Shown here: piece after piece, positions 1 to 8,789 of the stretch | Numbering within the stretch: position 1 is the stretch's first letter | Layout: every line of letters begins with the position of its first letter | From: Methylococcus sp. Mc7 | GTDB taxonomy: Bacteria > Pseudomonadota > Gammaproteobacteria > Methylococcales > Methylococcaceae | DNA: 64,000 nucleotides | NCBI RefSeq assembly: GCF_019285515.1 | Contig: NZ_CP079095.1 | Span: 2,450,501 to 2,514,500 of the forward strand | Reading direction: 5' to 3' | Position numbers and translations under genes: made by a program | Notes under the pieces: generated by a model | Databases searched by the model: none | What the model was told of the DNA's origin: nothing | The model's input: only the letters and a program-made list of their open reading frames with translations

Positions 1-971
1 TCCGGATTGAAGTCATGCCCGAACGGGAAGCGGAAGGTTCCGGAAAATCCTTCGAAATTGAGGTCCGGATCGAACAAGTTGTCGGTGCTGAACCACGGAT
101 TCGCGATCCTGCCCGCCCACAAGGTGGCCCAGTCCTGGCCCTTGTCGTCCAGGTAGTCGTATTGCAGGAAGGCGCGGTCGAGCTGCACCTCGTATCCTTG
201 CCCGTACTGGCCCAGGGTCTGGTTGGTGGAAATGGGGCTGTAGTCGTTGCTGGTGGTCAGACGGACCTGGGTCTTCAGGCTGTCGGTGATTTTCGCGTCC
301 AAACCCAAGCGCAATCTCAAGGTCCAGCGCTGGAAATCGTTCGTGGTGTTCCGGAAAGGGTTGTTGAGATGGGTGATTCCTCCGGCGGCATTGATCGCCG
401 GCCAGTTGAAATAGGTATTGGGCCGGTTGTTGCTGCCGAAGAAGTTATCATGGAATCGCACGCGGAAATCGCCGAACAGCTTGAAGCGGTTGACCCAGTC
501 GGGCAGCGCCGCCGGAACGCCCCACTTCTCCTGCTTGGCGTCCGCCTTGACCTCCTTGACCACCTCGTCCTTGAGTTCCTTGCGCACCTCGGTGCGGATT
601 TCGTCCTTCACGAAGTCCGGTACGTAGGTGACCCGTACGGTACCCGGTTCGCCCTTGCCCTTTCCAGCCTTGCCCGAAACGCCATCCTTCTCTTCGGCTT
701 TCTCCGCGCCGCCCGCCGCTGCCGACTGCTCGGCTTCCCGCGCTTCGGCCTTGGCCTCGGCAGCGGCTTTCTGCTCGGCCTGCCGGATCATCTGGTCCGC
801 CTTGCCCTTGTCCAGGATGCCCTGCTGGACCAGCAGATCGATCAGGTTCAGCGTGGTGTTGCGCAGCTTGAGCAGTTCCTCCTTCTCGTTCTTCTCGCTG
901 CCGTAGGCGGCGGGCGACCCCGCCAGCGCGCAGGAGACCAGCAGCGCAAGGGATTTGTGTTCGCTTTTCAT
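1..971 (-). CDS. putative outer-membrane porin, C-terminus beyond left edge
   Basis: The start is the ATG at 971-969. The first ~23 residues look like a signal peptide (MKSEHKSLALLVSCALAGSP). Residues ~25-120 are charged and helical, rich in Lys, Glu and Ala, as in porins with a periplasmic coiled coil. From residue ~165 the sequence turns into alternating beta-strand segments with aromatic residues (FGDFRVRF, RWTLRLRLGLDAKI, FLQYDY), typical of the DUF3138/Porin_5 type of putative porin. The frame is open to base 1, so the protein is incomplete here. It is the last visible gene of the exbB-exbD-tonB run, 60 bp after tonB, which suggests that the energised TonB system serves it or that both respond to the same nutrient. 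The substrate is unknown. Confidence 0.75.
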   Translation of the reverse strand, partial: MKSEHKSLALLVSCALAGSPAAYGSEKNEKEELLKLRNTTLNLIDLLVQQGILDKGKADQMIRQAEQKAAAEAKAEAREAEQSAAAGGAEKAEEKDGVSGKAGKGKGEPGTVRVTYVPDFVKDEIRTEVRKELKDEVVKEVKADAKQEKWGVPAALPDWVNRFKLFGDFRVRFHDNFFGSNNRPNTYFNWPAINAAGGITHLNNPFRNTTNDFQRWTLRLRLGLDAKITDSLKTQVRLTTSNDYSPISTNQTLGQYGQGYEVQLDRAFLQYDYLDDKGQDWATLWAGRIANPWFSTDNLFDPDLNFEGFSGTFRFPFGHDFNP

Positions 972-1031
972 AATGTCCCGTTTGTTTGCCTCGCCGCATC
1001 CAAGGTGCGGTTGTTTTCAGTAGGTGGCCTG

Positions 1032-1694
1032 TTAACCTTCGGACTGGACCCTGATCTTGACCGGTTGCGGCATGCGCTCCGGGGGCGGCTCGAGCTGTCC
1101 GTGAATCGTTGCCAGCGCGGCCTTGAGGGCCTCGTCGATCTCTTCGATGCCGCTGGACTTTCCCAGCTCGACCCGGCTGATGGTGCCCTGGGGGCTGATC
1201 CAGATGTGGAGCACGGCCTGGTACCGGCTGTTACGCGCCCGGTCCTTGAGCTTTCTCTGCAACTCGCTGGAGACGGTCCGCTGCAGTTGCTGTCCGTACC
1301 AGATGATGGCGTTGCCGCCGCCTCCTCCGATCAGGCCGTGCCCGCCTTTCTTGCCGACCAGGCCGAAGGCGTCGCTCCCCGCGCCGCCTTCGGCATCCAC
1401 CCCCAGGTCTTCGCCCGGCGGCGGCTCCTCGGCCTGCTCGGGTTCCGGCTCCGGCTGGGGTTCCGGCTCCTCCATCTTGTCCTCCTTGACCTGGGGCTCC
1501 GGCGGCTTCTCCTGCGGAGGCGGGGGCGGCGGTGGGGGTGGCGGCTGAACCACGGTGATCTGCTGGATCTGCTTCTTGGTCTGCGCCGGCTTGTCGAACA
1601 GATCCCTGGCCAGATAGACGCCGAGGGCCACCAGCAGGACCAGAACCACGCCGACGGCGACTGGCAGATATCGGCGCATCAGCTTGATGTTCAT
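1032..1694 (-). CDS. tonB: TonB-family energy transducer
   Basis: This 220-residue protein has the TonB layout: a short cytoplasmic N-terminus, one membrane anchor (residues ~10-29), a periplasmic proline-rich spacer with a run of ten prolines followed by Pro-Glu/Lys-Pro repeats (~48-90), a glycine-rich link and a C-terminal TonB domain (~125-215, with ISPQGTISRVELGKSSGIEEID). TonB carries proton-motive energy from ExbB/ExbD to outer-membrane receptors. It starts 12 bp after the ExbD stop, so the genes are co-transcribed, and a porin-like gene follows. The polyproline stretch is unusually long and uninterrupted. Confidence 0.9.
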   Translation of the reverse strand: MNIKLMRRYLPVAVGVVLVLLVALGVYLARDLFDKPAQTKKQIQQITVVQPPPPPPPPPPQEKPPEPQVKEDKMEEPEPQPEPEPEQAEEPPPGEDLGVDAEGGAGSDAFGLVGKKGGHGLIGGGGGNAIIWYGQQLQRTVSSELQRKLKDRARNSRYQAVLHIWISPQGTISRVELGKSSGIEEIDEALKAALATIHGQLEPPPERMPQPVKIRVQSEG

Positions 1695-1706
1695 GGAACG
1701 AGCCCG

Positions 1707-2111
1707 CTACTTGACCAGCTTCTGCGTCACCAGCCCCAACTGGCTGATTTCGAGGCGGGTGACGATGTCCAGCACTTCGACGACCTTCTGGTACTGGATC
1801 GAGGCGTCCGCCTTGAGCACCACGGGCAGGTCCGGCGTCGCCGCCTTGTACTGGGCCAGGCGGGTTTCCAGCTCCTCGGGCGACACCGGATAGGTGTCCA
1901 GGTAGATCGTGCCGTCCTGGGTGATGGAAATCGCCTTGGTCTTGGGCTTGGACAGGCTGGGCGTGCTGCTGGCCTTGGGCAGGTTCACCGTGATGCCCTG
2001 CACCGTCGCCGTGGTCATGATGATGAAGATCAGCAGCAGCACATACGCCACGTCCAGCATGGGCGTGATGTTGATGTCGTCGTAGACCTTTTCTTCGGAT
2101 TCGACCTTCAT
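1707..2111 (-). CDS. exbD: biopolymer transport protein ExbD/TolR
   Basis: The protein has 134 residues, the usual ExbD length. A short N-terminus leads into one transmembrane helix with the proton-conducting Asp region (NITPMLDVAYVLLLIFIIMT), then a periplasmic domain ending VLDIVTRLEISQLGLVT. ExbD couples proton flow through ExbB to TonB. Its ATG overlaps the exbB-like stop by 4 bp (ATGA), which indicates translational coupling. tonB follows 12 bp later. Confidence 0.93.
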   Translation of the reverse strand: MKVESEEKVYDDINITPMLDVAYVLLLIFIIMTTATVQGITVNLPKASSTPSLSKPKTKAISITQDGTIYLDTYPVSPEELETRLAQYKAATPDLPVVLKADASIQYQKVVEVLDIVTRLEISQLGLVTQKLVK

Positions 2112-3931
2112 GACGATGCCTCCCTGCAGCGGTCGGCCACGCGCTCGGACAGCATGGCGAGGAACTCGTCCGAGAACACCCGCATGTCGGCGATGACGTC
2201 CTTGATCTGGGTCAGCAGGTAGTTGTAGGCGAACAGGGACGGAATCGCGACCGCCAGCCCCGCCACCGTCGCCAGCAGCGCCGCTGCGATGCCGGGCGCG
2301 ATGGAGTTGATGTTGACGTCGCCGGTCGCGGCGATGACCGCGAAGGTGATCATCACGCCCACCACGGTGCCCAGCAGCCCGAGGAACGGCCCGCCGGCGA
2401 TGGCGATGGTCAGGAGCACCATCTTGCTGTTGAGGCGCTGGCTCTCGCGCACCACGATGGAATCCAGCTTGACCCGCACCACGTGCAGCGCTTCCGGGGT
2501 GAGGGGCTTGGCCGAGGACCCCAGGCGTTTTTTCACCTCGCGGATGCCGGCGTGGTAGATGTGATAAAGCGGCGAGCTCTGGTAATGGTCGTGCTGGCCG
2601 ACCAGGGCCGAAAGGAATTCGGAATCGGCCAACTCCTTTTCGTCCTCGGTTTCCTCACGATCCAGTTGACCGGGATCGGCGTCGGGGCTCAAGGCTTCGT
2701 ACTGGGCCAGGAATGCCTTGTTGTCCTTCTTGATCTTGGAGATCACCACGGCCTTGATGATCATGACCAGCACCGAAACCACGAACATGACGCCGGTCAA
2801 AGCGATCACCACCCAGCCGTCCACCGTCACGTTCTGGATGATGACCACGAACGAACTGATATCCCCCGCGCTGCCCTTGCCTTCGTCCTGGCCGAAACCG
2901 ACGACGCTGAAATCCTGGCTCTGGCTGCGCGCCGACAGCTTGATCCATTCCGCGCTGCGGGCGGCGTTCGATATCTGGACCTCGTCGAGCAAGCCGGTCA
3001 GGAAACCTTCCGCCGCGGCGCCTCCCAAGGTGATCGAGGGATTCATGGCCGACGGAGCGGCGGCGGCCTCGGCCGCGGGTTCGCCGTTGAGAAAGAGCTC
3101 CAGCTTGTCCGGCCGCAACACCAACGCCAGGTGCTGCCAGCGGTCCGGAGCCGTTATCGCCACGGGCGCCGTCTCCACCGCCTTGCCCGCGGCCAGATAA
3201 CGCGCCACCAGCGCCCCGCCCCGCACCAGCAATTCCATGGCGTGGGACTCGCCTTCGGCGGCGCGGAACACGATGCCTTCGGCCGCGCCGGGCTCGAGCT
3301 TGATCCAGCTCGAAAAAGTCCAGCCCTTAGCCGGGTCCAGTTGCAGCGACGGCGACGGATTGATCTCGATGCCGCCCGTGCCGGCAAACCGGGCCGCGGC
3401 CCCTATCCAGCCCGCCGGTTCCGGCAGGGCCGCCGACTTGGCCGCGTCGTTGCCGTAAGCCGTGGCGTCCTTGGGCAGCGGATCCTTTTCGTCGAAATGG
3501 AAGACCAGGCCCTGGCTGACGTCGTAGGTTCCCTTCGCGTCGCTGCCGTCCGGCGCTTCCTCGTTGCCGTAATACATCCAGAACGACTCGTCGGCCGACT
3601 GGCCCGGAATCCGCGGCACCTTGACCCAGATCAGCGCCATTTCGTTGACCGGATCGAGCTTTTCCAGGTGGAACTTGAGCGGCGTCTTGTCGTCCGCCAT
3701 GAAGCGGAGGTCTTTCCCGCCTTCGGCCAGTTCGCCAAAATAGCTGAAATTGCCCGTATGCAGGCGAATCAGGAGCGGGAAGTCTGCCACCAGGTCACGG
3801 GTATCCGCACCAGTGACGCTGGCGTCCACGGAAATCTGCTTTCTGGACCGCCAGTCGTCGTTCCACCAGGACAGCGCGATGGCCGGCACCATGGCCAGAC
3901 ATACCAATACGATCAGCCTCAATGTCTTCAT
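2108..3931 (-). CDS. DUF2341-LamG-ExbB/MotA proton channel fusion
   Basis: This 607-residue protein is much longer than ordinary ExbB (~240). Residues 1-20 are a signal peptide. Residues ~25-140 match the DUF2341 pattern (WWNDDWRSRKQISV, WMYYGNEEAPDGSDAKGTYD). Residues ~145-335 form a LamG/concanavalin-like domain (GLVFHFDE, GWTFSSWIKLEPG, LFLNGEPAAE). A helix at ~368-395 enters the cytoplasm, followed by an acidic cytoplasmic stretch. The C-terminal MotA/TolQ/ExbB channel (~500-595) has GGPFLGLLGTVVGVM and ALLATVAGLAVAIPS. It is the ExbB partner of the downstream exbD and tonB. The extracytoplasmic lectin-like head suggests that the motor senses or binds a glycan or peptidoglycan; that is inference. 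Confidence 0.88.
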   Translation of the reverse strand: MKTLRLIVLVCLAMVPAIALSWWNDDWRSRKQISVDASVTGADTRDLVADFPLLIRLHTGNFSYFGELAEGGKDLRFMADDKTPLKFHLEKLDPVNEMALIWVKVPRIPGQSADESFWMYYGNEEAPDGSDAKGTYDVSQGLVFHFDEKDPLPKDATAYGNDAAKSAALPEPAGWIGAAARFAGTGGIEINPSPSLQLDPAKGWTFSSWIKLEPGAAEGIVFRAAEGESHAMELLVRGGALVARYLAAGKAVETAPVAITAPDRWQHLALVLRPDKLELFLNGEPAAEAAAAPSAMNPSITLGGAAAEGFLTGLLDEVQISNAARSAEWIKLSARSQSQDFSVVGFGQDEGKGSAGDISSFVVIIQNVTVDGWVVIALTGVMFVVSVLVMIIKAVVISKIKKDNKAFLAQYEALSPDADPGQLDREETEDEKELADSEFLSALVGQHDHYQSSPLYHIYHAGIREVKKRLGSSAKPLTPEALHVVRVKLDSIVVRESQRLNSKMVLLTIAIAGGPFLGLLGTVVGVMITFAVIAATGDVNINSIAPGIAAALLATVAGLAVAIPSLFAYNYLLTQIKDVIADMRVFSDEFLAMLSERVADRCREASS

Positions 3932-4399
3932 GTCTCTCGCCGCGCCCTGAAACGCGTAGTGTTGAATGGGATTGCTTTCATCGTATTACACGGGTGTTAC
4001 GAATACGTTACGAACACGGTGCGACGCCCGAATCCGCAAAAGGACGGTCGAGTCGGTCAGGCGATCCTGAGGGTGGAACAGGGCGAACCTGGCGGCGCAG
4101 GCGCTTCGATATGCTAATGCTAACATAACGAAGCCGGCTCAGGCCTAGGAGGTCTCGACGGTCGAGGCCTATCAGAGGGTGCAGACGGGTCGAGCTCAGG
4201 ACAGGCTTGCCGAAGGGTAGCCGTTCCAGATCGAGGTCGGTCTTGAACTCGGAATGGAATGGCTCGTGCGGGTCGATCACCGCGTCCACCCGCGTCGCCT
4301 GACAGCATTGGCCAATCAGCGCCTGCTGGACGTTCCCAACGCCCGCGGCTCCCACCAAGTGCCGACGCCGTGGGGGCGGCGGCCGGCGCTGGCACGAGG

Positions 4400-4428
4400 C
4401 GCTTCGCTCGACTTCCTTGTGCTCCTTC
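4400..4428. repeat. 29-bp dispersed repeat, copy 1
   Basis: Bases 4400-4428 (beginning CGCTTCGCTCGACTTCC) are identical to bases 15473-15501. The flanks differ on both sides after a few bases. The second copy sits exactly at the point where an Ig-like gene fragment begins. This may be part of a dispersed intergenic element. Confidence 0.75.
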
Positions 4429-4447
4429 GTTGCGGATTCGCACGTGT

Positions 4448-4496
4448 CGCGGCACAGCCGCTCCCACCACCCGTTTGTGGGAGCGGCTATGCCGCG
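4448..4496. repeat. REP-like palindrome, copy 1
   Basis: The left arm starts CGCGGCACAGCCGCTCCCAC and the right arm is GTGGGAGCGGCTATGCCGCG. The result is a long imperfect hairpin around a short CACCCGTTT loop, of the GGGAGCGGCT type common as extragenic palindromes in gammaproteobacteria. No REP-associated transposase is visible in the window. Confidence 0.85.
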
Positions 4497-4643
4497 TTTC
4501 GCTTTCCGTCCTGGTGAAGGGATAGGACCGGAACAGGGTGCCGTTGAGCTTCCGCCACGGCTCGATGGGGCTGGAAGCCCTGGTCGCCATGCCGGAATCG
4601 CTCACGCCGCGCTCGCCGCCTGGATGTTTTAACCGCCCCGTGT

Positions 4644-4707
4644 CGCGGCACAGCCGCTCCCACCACAGCCGCTCCCACCACCCGGTTGTGGGAGCGGCTG
4701 TGCCGCG
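4644..4707. repeat. REP-like palindrome, copy 2 with internal duplication
   Basis: The outer arms are the same as in the copy 150 bp to the left, but the left half carries AGCCGCTCCCACCAC twice in tandem. The element ends 15 bp from the cysA stop and may act as a 3' mRNA stabiliser or terminator for the sulfate transporter operon. Confidence 0.85.
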
Positions 4708-4721
4708 ATGCGCTGCGCGTT

Positions 4722-5771
4722 TCAGGGCTGAAACACCCTGATCCGGCTGGGCTGGATCACCACCTCGTCGCCGTGCTTGATGGCGTGGCGGCCGAAGGCT
4801 TCGCGGCTGAGTTCCGCTTCCACGGCGCCCTGGCCGTCCTTGCGCTCCAACTCCACCCGCACCGCGTTGCCCCGCCGCCGGATGTCCCGGACGACGGCGC
4901 CGAGGCCTGTGCCGTCGCCGCCGATTTCGATTTCGTGGGGACGGGCGAAGAACAAGGCCTGCTCGGCGTCCGATTCCGCCGCGCCCGGCAGGTCGATCAC
5001 CGTCTCGCCGATAAGGGCGCGGCCGTCGTGCACCCGGCCATGGAACAGGTTGACGTCGCCGATGAACTGGCACACGAAGGGCGTGGCGGGATGGTCGTAG
5101 ACCTCGTCCGCCGAACCGACCTGTTCGATCTGCCCGGCGTTCAGCACCACGACCCGGTCGGCCACTTCCAGCGCCTCCTCCTGATCGTGGGTGACGAACA
5201 CGGAGGTGATGTGCAACTCGTCGTGCAGCCGCCGCAGCCAGCGCCTGAGGTCCTTGCGGACCTTGGCGTCCAGTGCGCCGAACGGCTCGTCGAGCAGCAG
5301 AACCTTGGGCTCCACCGCCAGCGCGCGGGCCAGGGCAATGCGCTGGCGCTGGCCGCCTGAGAGCTGGCCGGGATAGCGGTCGGCCAGCCAGTCGAGCTGG
5401 ACCAGTTCCAGCAGCTCGTGCACCCGCCGCCGGATTTCGGCCTCCGGCGGGCGGTGGCCGCGCGGGCGCACCCGCAGGCCGAAGGCGATGTTCTCGAACA
5501 CGCTCATGTGCCGGAACAGGGCGTAGTGCTGGAATACGAAACCGACCTGGCGCTCGCGGACGTGGCGGTGCGTCGTGTCTTCCCCGTGGAACAGGATCCG
5601 GCCGTTGTCCGCGGCCTCCAGCCCGGCGATGATGCGCAGCAGCGTGGTCTTGCCGCAGCCGGAGGGACCGAGCAGGGCCACCAGTTCGCCGGAACCGATG
5701 GTCAGGTCGATGCCCTTGAGGACCTGGAAGCTGCCGAAGGATTTGGTGATGTCGCGGATTTCGATGCTCAT
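4722..5771 (-). CDS. cysA: sulfate/thiosulfate ABC transporter, ATP-binding subunit
   Basis: This 349-residue ATPase energises sulfate uptake through CysT/CysW. It shows Walker [10 protein letters not shown] (~37-45), the Q-loop region [22 protein letters not shown], the ABC signature LSGGQRQR, Walker [13 protein letters not shown] and the switch His in FVTHDQEEA, followed by a TOBE-like C-terminal domain (~240-349, ending [13 protein letters not shown]). [19 protein letters not shown] is typical of CysA rather than of spermidine or iron transporters. It is the last gene of cysT-cysW-cysA, 17 bp after cysW. No sulfate-binding protein gene lies in the window. Confidence 0.95.
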   Translation of the reverse strand: MSIEIRDITKSFGSFQVLKGIDLTIGSGELVALLGPSGCGKTTLLRIIAGLEAADNGRILFHGEDTTHRHVRERQVGFVFQHYALFRHMSVFENIAFGLRVRPRGHRPPEAEIRRRVHELLELVQLDWLADRYPGQLSGGQRQRIALARALAVEPKVLLLDEPFGALDAKVRKDLRRWLRRLHDELHITSVFVTHDQEEALEVADRVVVLNAGQIEQVGSADEVYDHPATPFVCQFIGDVNLFHGRVHDGRALIGETVIDLPGAAESDAEQALFFARPHEIEIGGDGTGLGAVVRDIRRRGNAVRVELERKDGQGAVEAELSREAFGRHAIKHGDEVVIQPSRIRVFQP

Positions 5772-5788
5772 GGTCGTTCAGTCTCGAT

Positions 5789-6676
5789 TCATTCTTCGTC
5801 TTTGGCGGCGTCGACCTGCTGGGCCAGCCGCCATTCCAGGGCGCTCTTCAAGGCCAGGGTGACCAGGGCCAGCATCGCCAGGAGCGAGGCGACGGCAAAG
5901 GCCGCGGCGCTGTTGTATTCGTTGTAGAGGATCTCCACGTGCAACGGGATCGTGTTGGTGGCGCCCCGGATATGGCCGGACACCACGGACACGGCTCCGA
6001 ATTCGCCCATCGCCCTGGCGTTGCAGAGAATCACGCCGTACAAGAGGCCCCAGCGGATGTTGGGCAGGGTGATGTGGCGGAAGGTCTGCCAGCCCGAGGC
6101 ACCCAGCACCAGCGCGGCCTCTTCCTCGTCGTTGCCCTGGGCCTGCATCAGCGGAATCAGTTCGCGGGCGACGAACGGCACGGTGACGAAGATCGTGGCC
6201 AGTACGATGCCCGGTACCGCGAAGATCAGCTTGATGTCGTGCTCGTTCAGCCAGGGACCCAGCCAGCCCTGCATGCCGAACAGCAACACGTAGATCAGGC
6301 CGGATACGACCGGCGACACCGAGAACGGCAGGTCGATCAGCGTGGTGAGCAGGTTCTTGCCGGGATACTCGAATTTGGCGATGGCCCAGGCCGCGGCCAC
6401 GCCGAACACCGTGTTCAGCGGCACCGCGATCAGGGTGACCAGCAGGGTGAGCTCGATCGCGGCCAGGGCCATCGGGTCCACCAGCGCGGAGACATAGGTC
6501 TCCCACCCCTTGGCGAAGGCCTGGACGAACACCAGTGCCAGCGGCATCAGCAGGAACAGGGCGAGAAAGACCAGGGCGGCGGCGGTCAGCGACCATCGCA
6601 CCCAGGGCGCTTCGCCTCGGACGGCGTGATGGACATGATGGACGTGCGAGGCGAAAGTGAGCGTTTGTGCGGACAT
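5789..6676 (-). CDS. cysW: sulfate ABC transporter permease CysW
   Basis: This 295-residue inner-membrane permease begins at the ATG 6676-6674 (MSAQTLTFASHVHHVHHAV). The longer open frame reaches into cysT and is not used. Six hydrophobic segments and the EAA loop (ASGWQTFRHITLPNIRWGLLYG) are visible, and the family-specific GEFGAVSVVSGHIRG identifies CysW. The His-rich cytoplasmic N-terminus (HVHHVHH) is noticeable. It pairs with CysT to form the sulfate channel powered by CysA. Confidence 0.94.
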   Translation of the reverse strand: MSAQTLTFASHVHHVHHAVRGEAPWVRWSLTAAALVFLALFLLMPLALVFVQAFAKGWETYVSALVDPMALAAIELTLLVTLIAVPLNTVFGVAAAWAIAKFEYPGKNLLTTLIDLPFSVSPVVSGLIYVLLFGMQGWLGPWLNEHDIKLIFAVPGIVLATIFVTVPFVARELIPLMQAQGNDEEEAALVLGASGWQTFRHITLPNIRWGLLYGVILCNARAMGEFGAVSVVSGHIRGATNTIPLHVEILYNEYNSAAAFAVASLLAMLALVTLALKSALEWRLAQQVDAAKDEE

Positions 6677-6705
6677 GTCTGGGGTTCGGTCGTGGCGTTC
6701 GGTTT

Positions 6706-7542
6706 CTAAATGCGCGAGCCGCGCCGGTTCTGGGTCCACCATTGCAGCAGGTTGATGGCCAGCAGCAGGGTGAAGGACACCAGCAGCATGGACACCGCCA
6801 GGGCGGTGGCGCCGGCGTAGTCGTACTGCTCCAGCTTGGTGATGATGAGCAGCGGGGTGATTTCCGAGACCAGCGGAATGTTGCCGGCGATGAAGATCAC
6901 CGAGCCGTATTCGCCGACGCCGCGGGCGAAGGCCAGGGCGAATCCCGTCATCAGGGCGGGCGACAGGGTCGGCAGGATCACCTTGAGGAAGGTCTGCCAA
7001 CGGGTGGCGCCCAGGCTGGCCGCCGCTTCCTCCAGTTCCTGTTCCAGGTCCTCCAGGATCGGCTGTACCGTCCGCACCACGAAGGGCAGACCGATGAAGG
7101 TGAGGGCGATCGTGACGCCCAGCGGGGTGAAGGCGATCTTGAACCCCGCCTGGGCCGCGAATTGCCCCACCCAGCCCTTGCTCGAATAAAGGGTGGCGAG
7201 CGCGATGCCGGCGACGGCGGTGGGCAGGGCGAAGGGCAGGTCGACGAAGGCGTCGGCCAGCTTGCGGCCGGGAAATTCGTAGCGCACCAGCACCCAGGCC
7301 ACCAGCAGGCCCATGACGGCATTGATCGCCGCGGCGGCGAGCGCGGCGCCGAAGGTCAGCTTGTAGGACGCCAGTACCCGCGGTGTCGTCACCGCCTCGA
7401 AGAACCCGCCCCAGCCCAGGGTCGCGCTCTTGAGGAAGGTCGCCGACAGGGGAATCAGCACGATCAGGCTGAGATAGAGCAGGGTGAAGCCCAGTGCCAG
7501 CGGGAAGCCGGGCAGGACGCTGTGTTGCCGGTAACTCCTCAT
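6706..7542 (-). CDS. cysT: sulfate ABC transporter permease CysT
   Basis: This 278-residue permease has six membrane segments and the EAA-type loop [49 protein letters not shown] is diagnostic of CysT/CysU. It is the first gene of the cysTWA operon, starting with ATG at 7542, and is divergent from the cysK-cysE-encapsulin genes. The 269-bp gap between them therefore probably holds promoters for both sulfur units. Its usual partner, a periplasmic Sbp/CysP, must be encoded elsewhere. Confidence 0.94.
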   Translation of the reverse strand: MRSYRQHSVLPGFPLALGFTLLYLSLIVLIPLSATFLKSATLGWGGFFEAVTTPRVLASYKLTFGAALAAAAINAVMGLLVAWVLVRYEFPGRKLADAFVDLPFALPTAVAGIALATLYSSKGWVGQFAAQAGFKIAFTPLGVTIALTFIGLPFVVRTVQPILEDLEQELEEAAASLGATRWQTFLKVILPTLSPALMTGFALAFARGVGEYGSVIFIAGNIPLVSEITPLLIITKLEQYDYAGATALAVSMLLVSFTLLLAINLLQWWTQNRRGSRI

Positions 7543-7668
7543 GTTCGTTTTCTGTCCGGAAAAGCCTGTGGTTTGGCGCGAGTTTATCCGAGCTCGTTTA
7601 TATTGTTAAAGAATCAACAGAGCTATTTATATTCCATAATCTTCGTAGGTCATCGGCCTCGATCCGGC

Positions 7669-7698
7669 TTGACAAGCCCCGAGCGCCCTCTGTACCTT
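7669..7698 (+). promoter_or_regulatory. candidate sigma-70 promoter for cysK leader
   Basis: TTGACA (7669-7674), an 18-bp spacer and TACCTT (7693-7698) form a promoter with a perfect -35 and a weak -10. It would start a ~110-nt leader ahead of cysK that includes the terminator hairpin at 7734. Confidence 0.4.
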
Positions 7699-7733
7699 GT
7701 TCGACACATACCGGAGCTGACCGGACCACCGGA

Positions 7734-7769
7734 AGCCAGCGTGTCCCCTTGGGGACCGCTGGCTTTTTT
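7734..7769 (+). terminator. orphan intrinsic terminator in the cysK leader
   Basis: AGCCAGCGTGTCCCC pairs with GGGGACCGCTGGCT around a TT loop, followed by six T. It points towards cysK and ends 42 bp before its ATG. No plus-strand gene lies upstream, since cysT runs the other way. It must therefore end a short leader or small RNA, or work as a transcription attenuator for the cysteine operon. Confidence 0.8.
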
Positions 7770-7811
7770 GTTGCCCGCAATCCGGACCGGGCGGAACGTA
7801 GGGAGGTTTCC

Positions 7812-8789
7812 ATGCCACATTGGTTCGAAGACAACTCGCAATCCATCGGACATACGCCCCTGGTGCGCCTCAACCGGATCACCGACGGCGCGCCGGCCAC
7901 CGTGCTGGCGAAGATCGAGGGGCGCAACCCCGCCTATTCGGTCAAATGCCGGATCGGAGCGGCGATGGTGAAGGACGCGGAGCAGCGCGGTCTGCTGGGG
8001 CCGGGCAAGGAACTGGTCGAGCCCACCAGCGGCAACACCGGGATCGCGCTGGCCTTCGTCGCCGCCGCCCGCAATATCCCGCTGACCCTGACCATGCCGG
8101 AAACCATGAGCCTGGAGCGGCGCAAGCTGCTGATCGCCTACGGCGCCAAACTGGTGCTGACGGAGGGTGCCAAAGGCATGTCCGGCGCGGTGGCCCAAGC
8201 GGAAGCGATCGCCGCCTCCGATCCCGGCCGCTACATCCTGCTGCAGCAGTTCAGGAATCCGGCGAATCCCAGGATTCACGAGGAGACCACGGGCCCTGAA
8301 ATCTGGGACGACACCGGAGGCGCGGTCGACATCTTCGTGTCAGGCGTCGGGACCGGCGGCACCATCACCGGGGTTTCTCGCTATCTCAAACAGACCCGCG
8401 GCAAACCCGTGCTCTCGGTCGCGGTCGAGCCGGCCGCCAGCCCCGTGTTGACCCAGCGGCGCGCCGGGGAGCCGCTGAAGCCGGCACCGCACAAGATCCA
8501 GGGCATCGGCGCCGGTTTCGTGCCGGCGGTGCTGGATCTGTCGCTGGTGGACGAGATCGAGCCGGTCAGCAACGAGGAGGCCATCCATTACGCCCGCCGT
8601 CTGGCGCGCGAAGAAGGCATCCTGTCGGGGATTTCCAGCGGTGCCGCCGTCGCCGCCGCCGTGCGGGTTGCCAAGCGGCCGGAGCATGCCGGCAAGACCG
8701 TCGTCGTCGTCCTGCCCGACTCCGGCGAGCGTTACCTCAGCAGCGTGCTGTTCGAGGGCGTGTTCGACGCCACGGGGCTGGCGGCATGA
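7812..8789 (+). CDS. cysK: cysteine synthase A
   Basis: This 325-residue PLP enzyme makes cysteine from O-acetylserine and sulfide. The PLP lysine lies in [14 protein letters not shown], the substrate-binding loop is [12 protein letters not shown], and the phosphate-binding motif is [20 protein letters not shown] lies near the C-terminus. The start is the ATG at 7812, preceded by GGGAGG. The SVKCRIG variant is common in CysK proteins encoded next to EpsC-type serine acetyltransferases, as here. The stop overlaps the next gene by 4 bp (ATGA). Regulation through the leader terminator is likely. Confidence 0.95.
   Translation: MPHWFEDNSQSIGHTPLVRLNRITDGAPATVLAKIEGRNPAYSVKCRIGAAMVKDAEQRGLLGPGKELVEPTSGNTGIALAFVAAARNIPLTLTMPETMSLERRKLLIAYGAKLVLTEGAKGMSGAVAQAEAIAASDPGRYILLQQFRNPANPRIHEETTGPEIWDDTGGAVDIFVSGVGTGGTITGVSRYLKQTRGKPVLSVAVEPAASPVLTQRRAGEPLKPAPHKIQGIGAGFVPAVLDLSLVDEIEPVSNEEAIHYARRLAREEGILSGISSGAAVAAAVRVAKRPEHAGKTVVVVLPDSGERYLSSVLFEGVFDATGLAA

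Larger units (their letters stand above)
3932..4721. other. gene-free, repeat-rich interval
   Basis: No convincing gene is present in these 790 bp. The open frames on both strands have atypical, arginine-rich compositions and no recognisable domain. The interval contains two REP-like palindromes (4448-4496 and 4644-4707), a 29-bp sequence repeated near 15.5 kb (4400-4428), and a stretch around 4192-4220 resembling the common intergenic 'GAGCTCAGGACAGGCTTG' type repeat. The promoter of the exbB operon (minus strand) must lie near 3932-4120. Confidence 0.6.

Noticed and set aside
15-2222. 735-codon open frame on the plus strand
   Set aside because: It is the antisense shadow of the porin, tonB, exbD and exbB-like genes, with low-complexity Leu/Gly/Arg composition and no domain.
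4120-5073. 317-codon minus-strand frame overlapping the REP repeats and cysA
   Set aside because: It reads through palindromes and cysA in another frame; arginine-rich, no domain.
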